Shown piece by piece: positions 52,781 to 61,741 of a stretch of DNA of 64,000 nt. A program made the translations under genes and the position numbers. Every line of letters begins with the position of its first letter. Position 1 is the first letter of the stretch. Origin of the DNA: Natrinema pellirubrum DSM 15624 (lineage in GTDB: Archaea > Halobacteriota > Halobacteria > Halobacteriales > Natrialbaceae); assembly GCF_000230735.2 (NCBI RefSeq), contig NC_019962.1:3162001-3226000 (forward strand), written 5' to 3'. The notes beneath the pieces are model-generated. The model saw nothing but the letters and a program-made list of their open reading frames with translations. It searched no databases and was not told the origin of the DNA.

Positions 52781-53677
52781 ATGAAGGTTGCAATTCTGGG
52801 CTGTGGGCACGTCGGTCTCGAACTGGGCCGCCAGCTCGCGGCGCGGGGCCACGAGCCGATCGGCGTTCGCCGGTCGGCCGATGGGGTCGAGCGGATCGAA
52901 GACGCCGGCTTCGAGGGGATTCGAGCCGACGTCACCGACCGCGAGGCGCTTTCGGCGGTTCCCGACGTCGACGCCGTCGTCTTTGCCGCCAGCAGCGGCG
53001 GCCGCGGTGCCGAGGCCGCCCGCGAGGTCTACGTCGAAGGGCTACAGACTGCCATCGAGGCCTTCGGCGAGCGCGAGGCCCCCCCGGACCGACTGGTCTA
53101 CACCTCCTCGACGGGGGTCCACGGCGACCACGACGGCGACTGGGTCGACGAGGAAACGCCCCTCGAGCCGACGACGGAGAAGACCGAGGTGCTGGCCGAG
53201 GCCGAACGGATCGCCCTCGAACTGCCCCCGGAGTACGGCGTCGAGGGGACCGTCGCCCGCTACGCCGGCCTCTACGGTCCCGGCCGGTATCGCCTCGAGC
53301 GCTACCTCGAGGGGCCGGTCACGGAGGGGTATCTCAATATGGTCCACCGCGACGACGCCGCCGGCGCGGTCCGGTACCTGCTTACGGACGACCTCGCGCG
53401 CGGGGAGGTCGTCCAGATCGTCGACGACGAGCCGGCCTCGAAGTGGACGTTCGCGGACTGGCTGGCCGACGAGTGCGGCGTCGACCGGCCGCCCAAGCGG
53501 ACGAAAGCCGAGCGGCTCGAAGACGACGACCTCTCCGAGGCGAGCCGGCGGCGGATCCTGACGAGCAAACGCTGTTCGAACGGGAAACTGCGCGACCTCG
53601 GCTACGAGTTCGCGTATCCGACTTTCCGTGAGGGGTATCGCGACGCGATCGATCGCTATCGCGGGACCGAGAAGTAA
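52781..53677 (+). CDS. NAD(P)-dependent epimerase/SDR family protein (YeeZ-like)
   Basis: A 298-residue extended SDR enzyme. The Rossmann motif is LGCGHVGLELGRQLAARG, then AVVFAASSGGRGAEAA, and the catalytic Ser/Tyr region is VYTSSTGVHGDHDGDWVDEE with GVEGTVARYAGLYGPGRYRL, in which the usual YxxxK is not clear. Related proteins include ladderlike oxidoreductases (YeeZ type). Substrate unknown. The ATG at 52781 follows a TAATTATG box about 30 bases upstream. Confidence 0.75.
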   Translation: MKVAILGCGHVGLELGRQLAARGHEPIGVRRSADGVERIEDAGFEGIRADVTDREALSAVPDVDAVVFAASSGGRGAEAAREVYVEGLQTAIEAFGEREAPPDRLVYTSSTGVHGDHDGDWVDEETPLEPTTEKTEVLAEAERIALELPPEYGVEGTVARYAGLYGPGRYRLERYLEGPVTEGYLNMVHRDDAAGAVRYLLTDDLARGEVVQIVDDEPASKWTFADWLADECGVDRPPKRTKAERLEDDDLSEASRRRILTSKRCSNGKLRDLGYEFAYPTFREGYRDAIDRYRGTEK

Positions 53678-53730
53678 CAGCGGGCCGGAATCGGGGGAAA
53701 ATTCTTGAGGGTTCGATCTGATTTCCGGGT

Positions 53731-54918
53731 ATGAGCTATCGGAGCGCCCCGATCGACGGTGGGGTCGTCGGGGCGACACCGCTCGCGACCGAGTCGATCG
53801 GCGACTCGGTGCGCTCCCTCGAGCCGCTCGTTCTCTCCCTGCTGGTGCTTGCCGTCGTCGGGCTCGCCGTCGGCGGCTGGTGGGTCGTGCGGTGGTTCCG
53901 GCGGCCGCCAGGCGCGCAGTTACAGCGGCTGCTGGCGACCCACGACGAGGTGACGGTGTTGATGCACCCGAACCCGGATCCCGACGCCATGTCGTGTGCG
54001 ATGGGCGTCGCGGCGATCGCCGACGCAGTCGACACCGACGCCGAGTTGCAGTACGCCGGCGAGATCCGCCATCAGGAGAACCGGGCGTTCCGGACCGTTC
54101 TCGAGTTGGAGATGGACGCGATCGACGCCAGCTCCCAGCTCGCCGCGGACCCGGTCGTCCTGGTCGATCACAACACGCCGCGTGGCTTCACCGGGGCCCA
54201 GACCGTCGAGCCGATCGCGGTCGTCGACCACCACCCCGGCAACGGTGCCGGCACGAAGTTCACCGACGTCCGGACCGACTACGGCGCGGCCTCGACGATC
54301 ATCGTCGAGTACTTAGAGGAGATCGGGGCGACGCTGGACGACGGGGAGGGCAGCGGCCCCGAAGTATCGCCGGAACTCGCGACCGGGCTGCTCTATGGCA
54401 TCCAGTCGGATACGAACCACCTGACCAACGGCTGCTCGCGGGCCGAGTTCGACGCCTGTGCGACGCTGTTTTCCGGGATCGACGAGGACCTGCTCGATCG
54501 GATCGCGAACCCGCAGGTCAGCGACGACGTCCTCCGGGTTAAGGCGACGGCGATCACCGAAAAGCGGATCGAGGGCCCCTTCGCCGTCTGTGACGTCGGC
54601 GAGATCGGCAACGTCGATGCGATCCCCCAGGCCGCCGACGAACTCATGCACCTCGAGGGGGTGACGGCCGTCGTCGTCTACGGCGAACACGACGGGACGA
54701 TCCACCTCTCGGGGCGGTCCCGGGACGATCGGGTCCACATGGGTGAGGCGCTTCGCCACGCCATCAGCGACATTCCGATGGCGAGTGCGGGCGGCCACGC
54801 GCGGATGGGCGGCGGCCAGCTCTCGATCGATCACATGAACGGGATCGGTCCTTCCGACGGCATCAGCCGCGATGAGTTCGAAGAGCGCCTCTTCTCTGCG
54901 ATGGCCGGCGAGCGCTAG
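53731..54918 (+). CDS. DHH-family phosphoesterase with N-terminal membrane helix
   Basis: A 395-residue protein. A membrane helix (LVLSLLVLAVVGLAVGGWWV) is near residue 30. The DHH phosphoesterase motifs follow: MHPNPDPDAMSCAMG, VVLVDHNTPRG, AVVDHHPGNG and the C-terminal DHHA1 element GGHARMGGGQLS. This layout resembles GdpP/DhhP-type or nano-RNase-like enzymes that cleave cyclic dinucleotides or short RNA. Anchoring to the membrane suggests a signalling phosphodiesterase role, which is inference. Its stop overlaps the stop of the convergent PfkB gene by 4 bases. Confidence 0.83.
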   Translation: MSYRSAPIDGGVVGATPLATESIGDSVRSLEPLVLSLLVLAVVGLAVGGWWVVRWFRRPPGAQLQRLLATHDEVTVLMHPNPDPDAMSCAMGVAAIADAVDTDAELQYAGEIRHQENRAFRTVLELEMDAIDASSQLAADPVVLVDHNTPRGFTGAQTVEPIAVVDHHPGNGAGTKFTDVRTDYGAASTIIVEYLEEIGATLDDGEGSGPEVSPELATGLLYGIQSDTNHLTNGCSRAEFDACATLFSGIDEDLLDRIANPQVSDDVLRVKATAITEKRIEGPFAVCDVGEIGNVDAIPQAADELMHLEGVTAVVVYGEHDGTIHLSGRSRDDRVHMGEALRHAISDIPMASAGGHARMGGGQLSIDHMNGIGPSDGISRDEFEERLFSAMAGER

Positions 54919-55934
54919 TCCTCGCGCAGCGCCCGGACGGCCGCCGGATCGGCCGTGTCACCCGTTTCGACGAAGTGTGCCGCACAGGCGTTTCCAAGCG
55001 ACAGCGCCGGCTCGAGGGCCCACCCGCGGGCCAGCGCACAGGTCAGTCCGGCCGAGAACCGGTCGCCGGCACCGGTCGTCCGCCGCGGGTCGCCGACGTC
55101 GTACATCTCCGCGACGGCGGTCTCTGCCCGCGTCGCGCCGATGGCCGCGTCCGCGCCGTGGAAGACGACGCCGGTGAGGCCGAGCGCAGCGCGAAGTGCG
55201 GCCAGCGAGTCGGCGGTGGGCTCGGCGTCGACGTCGACGACGCGCGCGGCGGCCCGAAACTCCGTCGGGTTCACGCTCAGGACCACCGTGATCGAGCCGT
55301 CGGCCCGGTCGGCCCGCGAGAGCGCGTCGAACAGCCCCTCGAGCGCGGCCGGGTCGACGGTCTCGATCGGTCCCGGATCGACGACGATCGGAAGCGGATC
55401 CGCGGGTGGGGTCGCCGCCAGCCGGTCGAAGACGGTGGTGAGGCCCCGGACCGAAACCCAGTTCGTACAACACAGCGCGTCCGCGGCGACGAGCCGATCC
55501 CAGTCGACGACCGCGAGCAGCTCCGCGAGTCCCCAGTCCTCGGTCGGCCCCGGTTCGGCGAGCTGGAGTTCCTCTCCGCCGACGTCGACGACGCGGACCG
55601 TCGCCGGCGGCCCCATCGAGCGCGTCTCGAACGGAAAGTCGGGAAACACCGGATGATCGAGGTGGCCGATAAGCGTCGGCCGATCGCCGAGGGCGTGGAC
55701 CTGTCGCGCCGCGTTGACCGCCTGTCCGCCCGGCCGAACGGCCGTCGGCTCGAGCGAGAACGTGCGGTCGCCGGCCGCGAGCCGGTCGGCGAACGCGTCG
55801 GCCGATTCGAAGCGGTCGCCGCCCGAGCCACCCAGCGTGTACCAGCGATCGACGCTACCGTCGGGAAGCGTGACGATCTGTCTGGGGTCGTCGTGTTCGA
55901 GGGATGCCGGACGGTCGCGATGGTCGTCGCTCAC
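54915..55934 (-). CDS. PfkB-family sugar kinase
   Basis: A 339-residue ribokinase/PfkB-type kinase. The first signature region appears as TAVRPGGQAVNAARQVHAL, and the catalytic signature 2 is TTGAGDRFSAGLTCALA, with the proton-accepting Asp in GAGDRF. The substrate is an unknown sugar or nucleoside. The best start is GTG at 55934 (VSDDHRDRPASLEHDD); longer reading is basic and unlike the family. Convergent with the DHH phosphoesterase. Confidence 0.82.
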   Translation of the reverse strand: MSDDHRDRPASLEHDDPRQIVTLPDGSVDRWYTLGGSGGDRFESADAFADRLAAGDRTFSLEPTAVRPGGQAVNAARQVHALGDRPTLIGHLDHPVFPDFPFETRSMGPPATVRVVDVGGEELQLAEPGPTEDWGLAELLAVVDWDRLVAADALCCTNWVSVRGLTTVFDRLAATPPADPLPIVVDPGPIETVDPAALEGLFDALSRADRADGSITVVLSVNPTEFRAAARVVDVDAEPTADSLAALRAALGLTGVVFHGADAAIGATRAETAVAEMYDVGDPRRTTGAGDRFSAGLTCALARGWALEPALSLGNACAAHFVETGDTADPAAVRALRED

Positions 55935-56048
55935 GGTCGGAACTCGTCGCCCGTGGCCAAAAGACACCGGCCAGCGCGGCGAAGGTCGGTTCGAGCGGCG
56001 GCCCGTCCGGTCCTCGCGGACCGGCCACAGCGGCACGCGTGACGGCCG

Positions 56049-56219
56049 TTACCGGATCTCTTTCCACTCATCCGCACAGTCGGGACAGATACGGACCGTC
56101 TTGATCTCGTCCGGGTCGTTTTCGGTCTTCAGGGGCTTTTCACACTCGCCACAGACGAGTCGATCGTAGGTGTCTTTCTCGAGTTCGCCGTCGCGGAGTG
56201 CCTTCCGGACTGATTTCAT
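56049..56219 (-). CDS. HVO_0758-type small zinc-finger protein
   Basis: A 56-residue protein with two CxxC pairs: LVCGECEKPL and RICPDCADEW. This is the HVO_0758 family of small haloarchaeal zinc fingers. The basic N-terminus (MKSVRKALRDGELEKDTYDR) suggests nucleic-acid contact. The ATG at 56219 is chosen; the longer frame has no family pattern. Located between the PfkB kinase and a family A repeat. Confidence 0.75.
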   Translation of the reverse strand: MKSVRKALRDGELEKDTYDRLVCGECEKPLKTENDPDEIKTVRICPDCADEWKEIR

Positions 56220-56339
56220 ATTCGCCCTGTAAGAAGGTGGGGGACAAAAAGACCGGTGCTTTTTCGAGTGTCGACTCGACGACCGAACTGGGGAGTCGCG
56301 ATGGCGACGGCGTTCGTCGTTGTCCACTCCGAACTCACC

Positions 56340-56424
56340 AATAGTAGCCACTGAAAGGCACTGCACGCCTGATCCCACGACAGCGTTGCGATCGGAGTAG
56401 CAATCGTTTCAGCGGCTGCGATAT
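56340..56424. repeat. Palindromic intergenic repeat, family A, degenerate copy
   Basis: It matches the element at 25351-25436 base by base with several changes: AATAGTAGCCACTGAAAG at the left, the shared core CACGACAGCGTTGCGATC, and AATCGTTTCAGCGGCTGCG at the right. The outer pairing is partly lost at the right end. It lies between the divergent zinc-finger and glycosyltransferase genes, close to their promoters. Confidence 0.6.
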
Positions 56425-56472
56425 CTGGCCGGATCCGTGGCCGTTTTACCGGTCGGGCCGAAGACCCCACCG

Positions 56473-57615
56473 ATGGAGTACGTCCAGGAGCGGATCGCGA
56501 CGCTCCACGAGTTCGGCGAGGCGAGTTCGGCCGGCGGGGCCCGCTCGAGCGCGGTCGATGCGGTCGCCGAGACGGCCGTCGTCGTCCCCATGGCCGGCCG
56601 CGAACTGGAGAGCCCCGCCGCCGCGCGCGTCCTCGGCGAACTCGAGCGCCTCGAGCCCTCGCCGGCCGCGGTCTTCGTGCCGATCCGTGCCGAGCCCGAC
56701 CGGGTCGAGCCGTTCCGGGAGTGGCTGGCCTCGTTTGCCCTGCCGATCAGGCTCCTCTGGTGTAACGCACCCGGCGTCGAGACGCTGTTCGCCGAGGCGG
56801 GGCTCGACGGCGGGTTCGGCAAGGGCCGCGACGTCTGGCTCGCGCTCGGCCCCGCCGCCGCGGTCGGCGACGCGGTCGTCGTCCACGACGCCGACGCCCG
56901 CAGCTACGAGGCCGAACACGTCCACCGCCTGCTCGCACCGCTGCAACTGGAGTTCGACTTCGCGAAGGGCTACTACGCCCGCGTCGAGGACGAGCGGCTC
57001 TACGGGCGGCTCTTCCGGCTGTTTTACGCGCCGCTCGTGCGGGCGCTGGCCGACGCCCACGACGCCCCGATCCTCGACTACCTCGGGGCGTTTCGCTACG
57101 CGCTGGCCGGCGAGTTCGCCGCGACGGCCTCGCTGGCCCGTCGACTGCGCACCCCGCGGGCGTGGGGTCTCGAGGTCGGGACGCTGGGCGACGCCTTCGA
57201 CGTCGCCGGGTTCGACGGCTCCGCGCAAGTGGATCTAGGCCGGCACGTCCACGACCACCGCGCCGTCGCCGGCGACGCCGGCCTCGAGGGGATGAGCCGG
57301 GAAGTGGCCGCGACGCTGTTTGGCGTCCTCGAGGACCACGGCGTCGAGCCCGCCTACGGAAGTCTGCCGGAACGCTACCGGGCCGCCGGCGAGGAGCTGA
57401 TCGCCCAGTATCGAGCCGACGCCGCGTTCAACGCCCTCGACTACGAGCCCACGGCCGAGCGGGACCAGCTCGCCCGCTACGCCGAGTCGATCGCACCACC
57501 GGAAGCCGACACGCGGCTGCCACGCTGGACCGAGGCCCCGTTCGCGCCGGCCGACGTGCTGGCGGCGGCCCGCCCCTGGCGGGACCGCCGCGCCGGCTCG
57601 CGCTCGCAAGACTAA
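56473..57615 (+). CDS. Family 2-type glycosyltransferase (GpgS-like)
   Basis: A 380-residue GT-A glycosyltransferase. ETAVVVPMAGRELESPA is a donor-binding strand, GGFGKGRDVWLALGPAAAVG precedes the metal-binding VVVHDADARSYEAEH (D-x-D), and GYYARVEDERLYGRLFRL follows. These resemble glucosyl/mannosyl-3-phosphoglycerate synthases used in compatible solute synthesis. ATG at 56473 (MEYVQERIATL). Downstream genes (unknown protein, CoA-type Nudix) overlap or follow closely, which may form an operon. Confidence 0.78.
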   Translation: MEYVQERIATLHEFGEASSAGGARSSAVDAVAETAVVVPMAGRELESPAAARVLGELERLEPSPAAVFVPIRAEPDRVEPFREWLASFALPIRLLWCNAPGVETLFAEAGLDGGFGKGRDVWLALGPAAAVGDAVVVHDADARSYEAEHVHRLLAPLQLEFDFAKGYYARVEDERLYGRLFRLFYAPLVRALADAHDAPILDYLGAFRYALAGEFAATASLARRLRTPRAWGLEVGTLGDAFDVAGFDGSAQVDLGRHVHDHRAVAGDAGLEGMSREVAATLFGVLEDHGVEPAYGSLPERYRAAGEELIAQYRADAAFNALDYEPTAERDQLARYAESIAPPEADTRLPRWTEAPFAPADVLAAARPWRDRRAGSRSQD

Positions 57616-57641
57616 TCCTCTCACCGCTCCTTGCACACCGT

Positions 57642-58133
57642 ATGGACGCGACCGCCGACGAACTGGCCGGCGTGGTCGATCTCTTCGGCGGGCTGACCCG
57701 CACGGAACTCGAGCGGGCGCTCGCCGAGGCCGCCTACCGCGCCGACGGGGGGTCGATCGAGGCGGCGGCCCTCGAGACGGCGATCGAGGACGCCCTCGAG
57801 TCGTTCGCGCTCGTGCGGTACGAGCCCGATGGGGACAACGGTGGACCCGACGGCGAGGCGCTGTTGGTCGCCGGCCCGACCGCCTTTCCGACGGTTCCGG
57901 AGGACGCCGAGGACGTTCCGCACATCCTCGAGATCGACCGCCGACGACTCGACCGCGAGGCGCTGGGTGAGGCCGCCAGCGAACGGCTGCATGCAGCCGT
58001 CGACTCGGCCGTCGCCGCGGACGATACGGACCGGATGCGGACCCTGATCGACGTCACCTACGACCTCGAGGCGTGGGCTCCGATCGATTGCACCGACGAA
58101 CGCCGACGACTGGAGGAACGGCTCGAAGAATGA
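57642..58133 (+). CDS. DUF7109-type haloarchaeal protein
   Basis: A 163-residue acidic protein. The start (TADELAGVVDLFGGLTRTEL) resembles a small helical domain, followed by a region ending LEIDRRRLDREALGEAASER and a C-terminal TYDLEAWAPIDCTDERRRLE. I recall this as DUF7109, function unknown. Its stop overlaps the start of the CoA-type Nudix gene (ATGA), so the two are co-translated. Confidence 0.6.
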   Translation: MDATADELAGVVDLFGGLTRTELERALAEAAYRADGGSIEAAALETAIEDALESFALVRYEPDGDNGGPDGEALLVAGPTAFPTVPEDAEDVPHILEIDRRRLDREALGEAASERLHAAVDSAVAADDTDRMRTLIDVTYDLEAWAPIDCTDERRRLEERLEE

Positions 58134-58720
58134 CGGCCCGACTGACGCTCGAGCCGGTCGCAAGCTACGAGCCGACGGAGATCACCGATCAGGAGTTCGA
58201 CGCGGCCGTTCTCGCGCCGATCGTCGACCGCGACGGCGAGGACCACCTCCTCTTTACCCGGCGGGCCGACCACCTCGGCGAACACCCCGGCCAGATGAGT
58301 TTCCCCGGCGGCGGAGCCGAACCCAAAGACGGGACGATCCTCGACACCGCGCTCCGGGAGGCCAACGAGGAGATCGGCCTCGAGCGGAGCGAGGCCGAGG
58401 TCGTCGGCCAACTCGACGACATCCGAACCGTCACCGAATACGCCGTCACCCCCTTCGTCGCACACGTCCCCGACCGGGAGTACGTCCGCGATGAGAGCGA
58501 GGTCGCCGAGATCGTCGTCCTCCCGCTGTCGGGGCTGCTCGACCGCTCGAACTACGAGTACGAGCGCCGTTCTCACCCCTACTACGGCGAGATCGTGATC
58601 CACTACTTCCACGTCGACGGCTACACCGTCTGGGGCGCGACCGGCCGGATCCTGGTGCAACTGCTCGAGTTGGCGACGGATTTCGAAGCACCAGAGAAGG
58701 TCGACCGGTCCGAATTCTGA
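58130..58720 (+). CDS. CoA-pyrophosphatase-type Nudix hydrolase (YeaB/NudL-like)
   Basis: A 196-residue Nudix enzyme. The CoA-pyrophosphatase pattern is HLLFTRRADHLGEHPGQMSF, then PGGGAEPKDGTILDTALREA followed by NEEIGL, which contains the Nudix box with REANEEIGL. Downstream VTEYAVTPFVAHV also fits. It should hydrolyse CoA or its derivatives to phosphopantetheine and 3',5'-ADP. Translational coupling with the DUF7109 gene (overlap ATGA at 58130-58133). Confidence 0.85.
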   Translation: MTARLTLEPVASYEPTEITDQEFDAAVLAPIVDRDGEDHLLFTRRADHLGEHPGQMSFPGGGAEPKDGTILDTALREANEEIGLERSEAEVVGQLDDIRTVTEYAVTPFVAHVPDREYVRDESEVAEIVVLPLSGLLDRSNYEYERRSHPYYGEIVIHYFHVDGYTVWGATGRILVQLLELATDFEAPEKVDRSEF

Positions 58721-58735
58721 GACGGCGGCCGGCGC

Positions 58736-59206
58736 TTAGAGCCCCTCGAGCGACCGGAGCTTCTGTTCGACGTCCGGCGGCGCGGCGCTGGGCCCGTCGC
58801 GCACGCGGTGGTCCGGAATCAACAACGGGGCGGGGTTCTCGTCGAGGGCGGTCCGGACGAGAATCAGGTCGTCGTCGTCCTCGTGGGACAGTCCCGAGGT
58901 CATCCGGGCGAGCGTCTCGACGGAGACCTGCTCGCCGTAGGGGATCGACTGGACGCTCTCGAGGACTGCCCGCCGGTCGGTCGGCATCGTCATCGCGACT
59001 TGGACGTCCTCGAAGGTGATCTCCTCGACGGTGTCGAGGTATTCGAAGATCCGGTCGAGGACGGGGTGGTCGTCCTCGGCGTCGTCGTCCGGAATCTCCG
59101 GGAACGAGACGCTCAGGACGCGTCCGCTCGCGGCACCGAGCTGGACGTATCGATCGAGGTACGGCGATTCCCGCGCGTAGATTCCGGCCTCCGTAACGTC
59201 GTCCAT
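58736..59206 (-). CDS. MGMT-like protein lacking the catalytic cysteine (alkyltransferase-like)
   Basis: A 156-residue protein with the DNA-binding domain of O6-methylguanine-DNA methyltransferase: VQSIPYGEQVSVETLARMTS (helix-turn-helix) and LLIPDHRVRDG. In active enzymes this last motif is PCHRV with the alkyl-accepting Cys; here it is PDHRV. It is therefore like the alkyltransferase-like (ATL) proteins, which bind alkylated bases and recruit nucleotide excision repair. The N-terminal half is short and lacks other catalytic features. ATG at 59206 is preferred. Confidence 0.75.
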   Translation of the reverse strand: MDDVTEAGIYARESPYLDRYVQLGAASGRVLSVSFPEIPDDDAEDDHPVLDRIFEYLDTVEEITFEDVQVAMTMPTDRRAVLESVQSIPYGEQVSVETLARMTSGLSHEDDDDLILVRTALDENPAPLLIPDHRVRDGPSAAPPDVEQKLRSLEGL

Positions 59207-59284
59207 ACCCGCCCGTAGGCGAGCCGGGCTTGAATAGCCGCCGGTCCCGGACGTTCGGTGCCGGGACCGCGACACCGTGGTCGG

Positions 59285-59494
59285 TCAGACGCCGGTACGC
59301 GTCCAGTCCTCGTCGTCGCCGCTCCGTTCGAACCGAGCCCCCTGACCGCACTCGGGACAGCCGAACTGGCGGTACTCAATTTCGCTGCCGAGCAGCGGGA
59401 CCGTGGTTTCGGTCCCCTCGGCACGGAGTTCCATCTCGCGGCCACAGCGCGAGCAGGTCGGCGGATCCAATGTGGGTTCGTTCTCGGCGGACAT
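59285..59494 (-). CDS. HVO_0649-type zinc-finger protein
   Basis: A 69-residue protein with two CxxC pairs, TCSRCGREMEL and FGCPECGQGARF, plus an intervening beta-hairpin (TTVPLLGSEIEYRQ). I recall it as the HVO_0649 zinc-finger family. It is divergent from trpC with a 113-base gap that carries the TGTACA boxes. Confidence 0.7.
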   Translation of the reverse strand: MSAENEPTLDPPTCSRCGREMELRAEGTETTVPLLGSEIEYRQFGCPECGQGARFERSGDDEDWTRTGV

Positions 59495-59578
59495 ACTGAA
59501 CCCCGTCTAGTGTTACCACGAGGCGCACTTTAGCCGTTCGCTGCGACCGCCGGCCCCGTGAGGATGACGCAAGCCTTA

Positions 59579-59604
59579 TGTACATATGAGTACGTCGATG
59601 TACA
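59579..59604 (+). promoter_or_regulatory. Two TGTACA boxes over the trpC promoter
   Basis: TGTACA occurs at 59579-59584 and 59599-59604, one 20 bases after the other, just before the trpC ATG at 59608. The longer inverted repeat is TGTACAT...ATGTACA. The TTATGTACATA stretch (59576-59586) is also the likely TATA element, so protein bound here would block initiation. TGTACA is the TRP-box sequence bound by the archaeal TrpY repressor in Methanothermobacter; transfer to this organism is inference. Confidence 0.6.
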
Positions 59605-59607
59605 ATA

Positions 59608-60450
59608 ATGGACTCCGATACCGAACTCGCCCCGGCAGTCCGATCGATCCTCGAGGCCGCTCGGGGCCGGTCGGGCGGGGAGGGCGTCGTCGACGTCGAT
59701 GCGCGCTCGCTGCCCGACGCGCTGGCGGCGGCCGAGGCCGACGGGCGGGTCCCAGTGATCGCGGAGGTGAAACCGACGAGTCCGACCGCCGAGGGGACCC
59801 GCGCCGACGACCCGGTCGAACTCGCGCAGGCGATGGTCGCGGGCGGCGCGGCGGCGATCTCGGTCCTCACGGAGCCGACCCACTTCGACGGCTCGCCCGA
59901 GGCGCTGACCCGGGTCCGCGAGGCCGTCGACGTCCCCGTGTTGCGCAAGGACTTCGTCCTCGAGGAAGACGGGATGGACGTCGTCGAAGCCGACCTGCTC
60001 TTGCTGATCGCGCGGTTCGTCGACGACCTCGAGGGTCTGGTCGCTGCGGCCCGCGAGCGGGGGTTCCAGCCGCTCGTGGAAGTCCACGACCGGGCGGAAC
60101 TCGAGCGGGCCATCGATGCGGGCGCGGAGATCGTCGGCGTGAACAACCGGGATCTGGCGCGGCTCGAGGTGGAACTGGAAACCTTCGAGTCGGTCGCACC
60201 CCATGCGAGACGCGTGACGGGTCTCGAGAACGCGAACGGCGACGGCGTGAGCGACGTACCGGACGACGTGACGCTGATCGCCGAGAGCGGGATTTCGTCG
60301 CCGGCCGACGTGCGGCGGATGCGCGAGGCAGGTGCCGACGCCCTGTTGGTCGGCAGCGCGATCATGGACCACGGGACGGGCGACAGCGACGTGACCGAGA
60401 ACACGCGGCGGCTCACGCGGGCGGAATCGACAGCGGGAGACTCCACATGA
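59608..60450 (+). CDS. trpC: Indole-3-glycerol-phosphate synthase
   Basis: A 280-residue TIM-barrel enzyme that closes the indole ring in tryptophan synthesis. Catalytic motifs are [14 protein letters not shown] (Lys), [34 protein letters not shown] (Lys), [14 protein letters not shown] (Glu), [14 protein letters not shown] and [13 protein letters not shown]. First gene of trpC-trpB-trpA. ATG at 59608, leaderless by the position of the TATA element. Confidence 0.95.
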   Translation: MDSDTELAPAVRSILEAARGRSGGEGVVDVDARSLPDALAAAEADGRVPVIAEVKPTSPTAEGTRADDPVELAQAMVAGGAAAISVLTEPTHFDGSPEALTRVREAVDVPVLRKDFVLEEDGMDVVEADLLLLIARFVDDLEGLVAAARERGFQPLVEVHDRAELERAIDAGAEIVGVNNRDLARLEVELETFESVAPHARRVTGLENANGDGVSDVPDDVTLIAESGISSPADVRRMREAGADALLVGSAIMDHGTGDSDVTENTRRLTRAESTAGDST

Positions 60451-60475
60451 GCGACCACGACGACACTATTCAGAC

Positions 60476-61741
60476 ATGAGTACAGAACACGACCACGACG
60501 ACGGCGACGCCGGACGGACGGGCACCTTCGGCGACTACGGCGGCCAGTACGTCCCCGAAGCGTTGATGCCGGCCTTACAGGAACTCGAGGACGCCTACGA
60601 GCGGTACGTCCTGGAAAACGAGGACGGCTTCATGGACGAGTTCCGCGAGCGGATGCACGATTTCGGCGGGCGGCCGACGCCGCTCCAGCGCGCGGACCGG
60701 CTGAGCGACCGCTACGACCGCGAGGTCTATCTCAAGCGCGAGGACCTGCTCCACGGCGGGGCCCACAAGCTCAACAACGCGCTCGGGCAGGTCCTGCTCG
60801 CGAAGTACATGGGCAAAGAGCGGATCATCGCCGAAACCGGCGCGGGCCAACACGGCACCGCGACGGCGATGGCCGCGGCCCACCTGGACATGCCCTGCGA
60901 GATCTACATGGGCCGAACCGACGTCAACCGCCAGCGTCCGAACGTCTACCGGATGCGGATGAACGGGGCCGAGGTCAACCCCGTCGAGGCCGGCAGCGCC
61001 ACGCTGAAGGAGGCGATCAACGAGACGATGCGCGACTGGGCGACGACCGTCGAGCGGACCCACTACGTCATCGGCTCCGTCGTCGGCCCGCATCCGTTCC
61101 CGCAGATGGTTCGTGACTTCCAGGCGGTCATCGGCGACGAGATCCGCGAGCAGATCCGGGAGAAAGCGGGGCGACTGCCGGACAGCGTCGTCGCCTGCGC
61201 CGGCGGCGGCTCGAACACGATGGGCACCTTCCACGCGTTCGTCCCTGCTGACGAGGTCGACTTATACGCCGTCGAGGCCGGTGGCTCGAGCCTCGAGATC
61301 GACGAGGAAGAGGGGATGGCCCCCAACTCCGCGACGCTCTCGACGGGCACCGACGGCGTCCTCCACGGCGCGATGACGAAGCTCCTGCAGGCCGGCGACG
61401 GCCAGATCGTCGAATCCCACAGCGTCAGCGCGGGGCTTGACTACGCCGGCGTCGGGCCCGAACTCTCACATCTCGTCGAGACCGGTCGCGTGACGCCCGC
61501 GAACGTCGACGACGAGGCCGCGCTCAACGGCTTCCACCGACTCTCGCGGCTCGAGGGGATCATCCCCGCGCTCGAGTCGAGTCACGCGCTGGGGTATCTA
61601 GAGGAGTCCGCCGACGAACTCGGCGACCTCGTCGTCGTCAACGTCTCGGGACGTGGCGACAAGGACCTCGAGACCGTGTTAGAGGAGACCGAGAAACGGG
61701 ATCTCGAGGCCGCACCGGACGTGGAGGTGTTCGACGGATGA
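60476..61741 (+). CDS. trpB: Tryptophan synthase beta subunit
   Basis: A 421-residue PLP enzyme that joins indole with serine. [16 protein letters not shown] starts the fold, the PLP lysine is in [13 protein letters not shown], the phosphate loop is [10 protein letters not shown], and [12 protein letters not shown] is the typical N-terminal motif. The TrpB1-type length shows it pairs with TrpA. ATG at 60476 lies 25 bases after trpC; its stop overlaps the start of trpA (ATGA). Confidence 0.95.
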   Translation: MSTEHDHDDGDAGRTGTFGDYGGQYVPEALMPALQELEDAYERYVLENEDGFMDEFRERMHDFGGRPTPLQRADRLSDRYDREVYLKREDLLHGGAHKLNNALGQVLLAKYMGKERIIAETGAGQHGTATAMAAAHLDMPCEIYMGRTDVNRQRPNVYRMRMNGAEVNPVEAGSATLKEAINETMRDWATTVERTHYVIGSVVGPHPFPQMVRDFQAVIGDEIREQIREKAGRLPDSVVACAGGGSNTMGTFHAFVPADEVDLYAVEAGGSSLEIDEEEGMAPNSATLSTGTDGVLHGAMTKLLQAGDGQIVESHSVSAGLDYAGVGPELSHLVETGRVTPANVDDEAALNGFHRLSRLEGIIPALESSHALGYLEESADELGDLVVVNVSGRGDKDLETVLEETEKRDLEAAPDVEVFDG

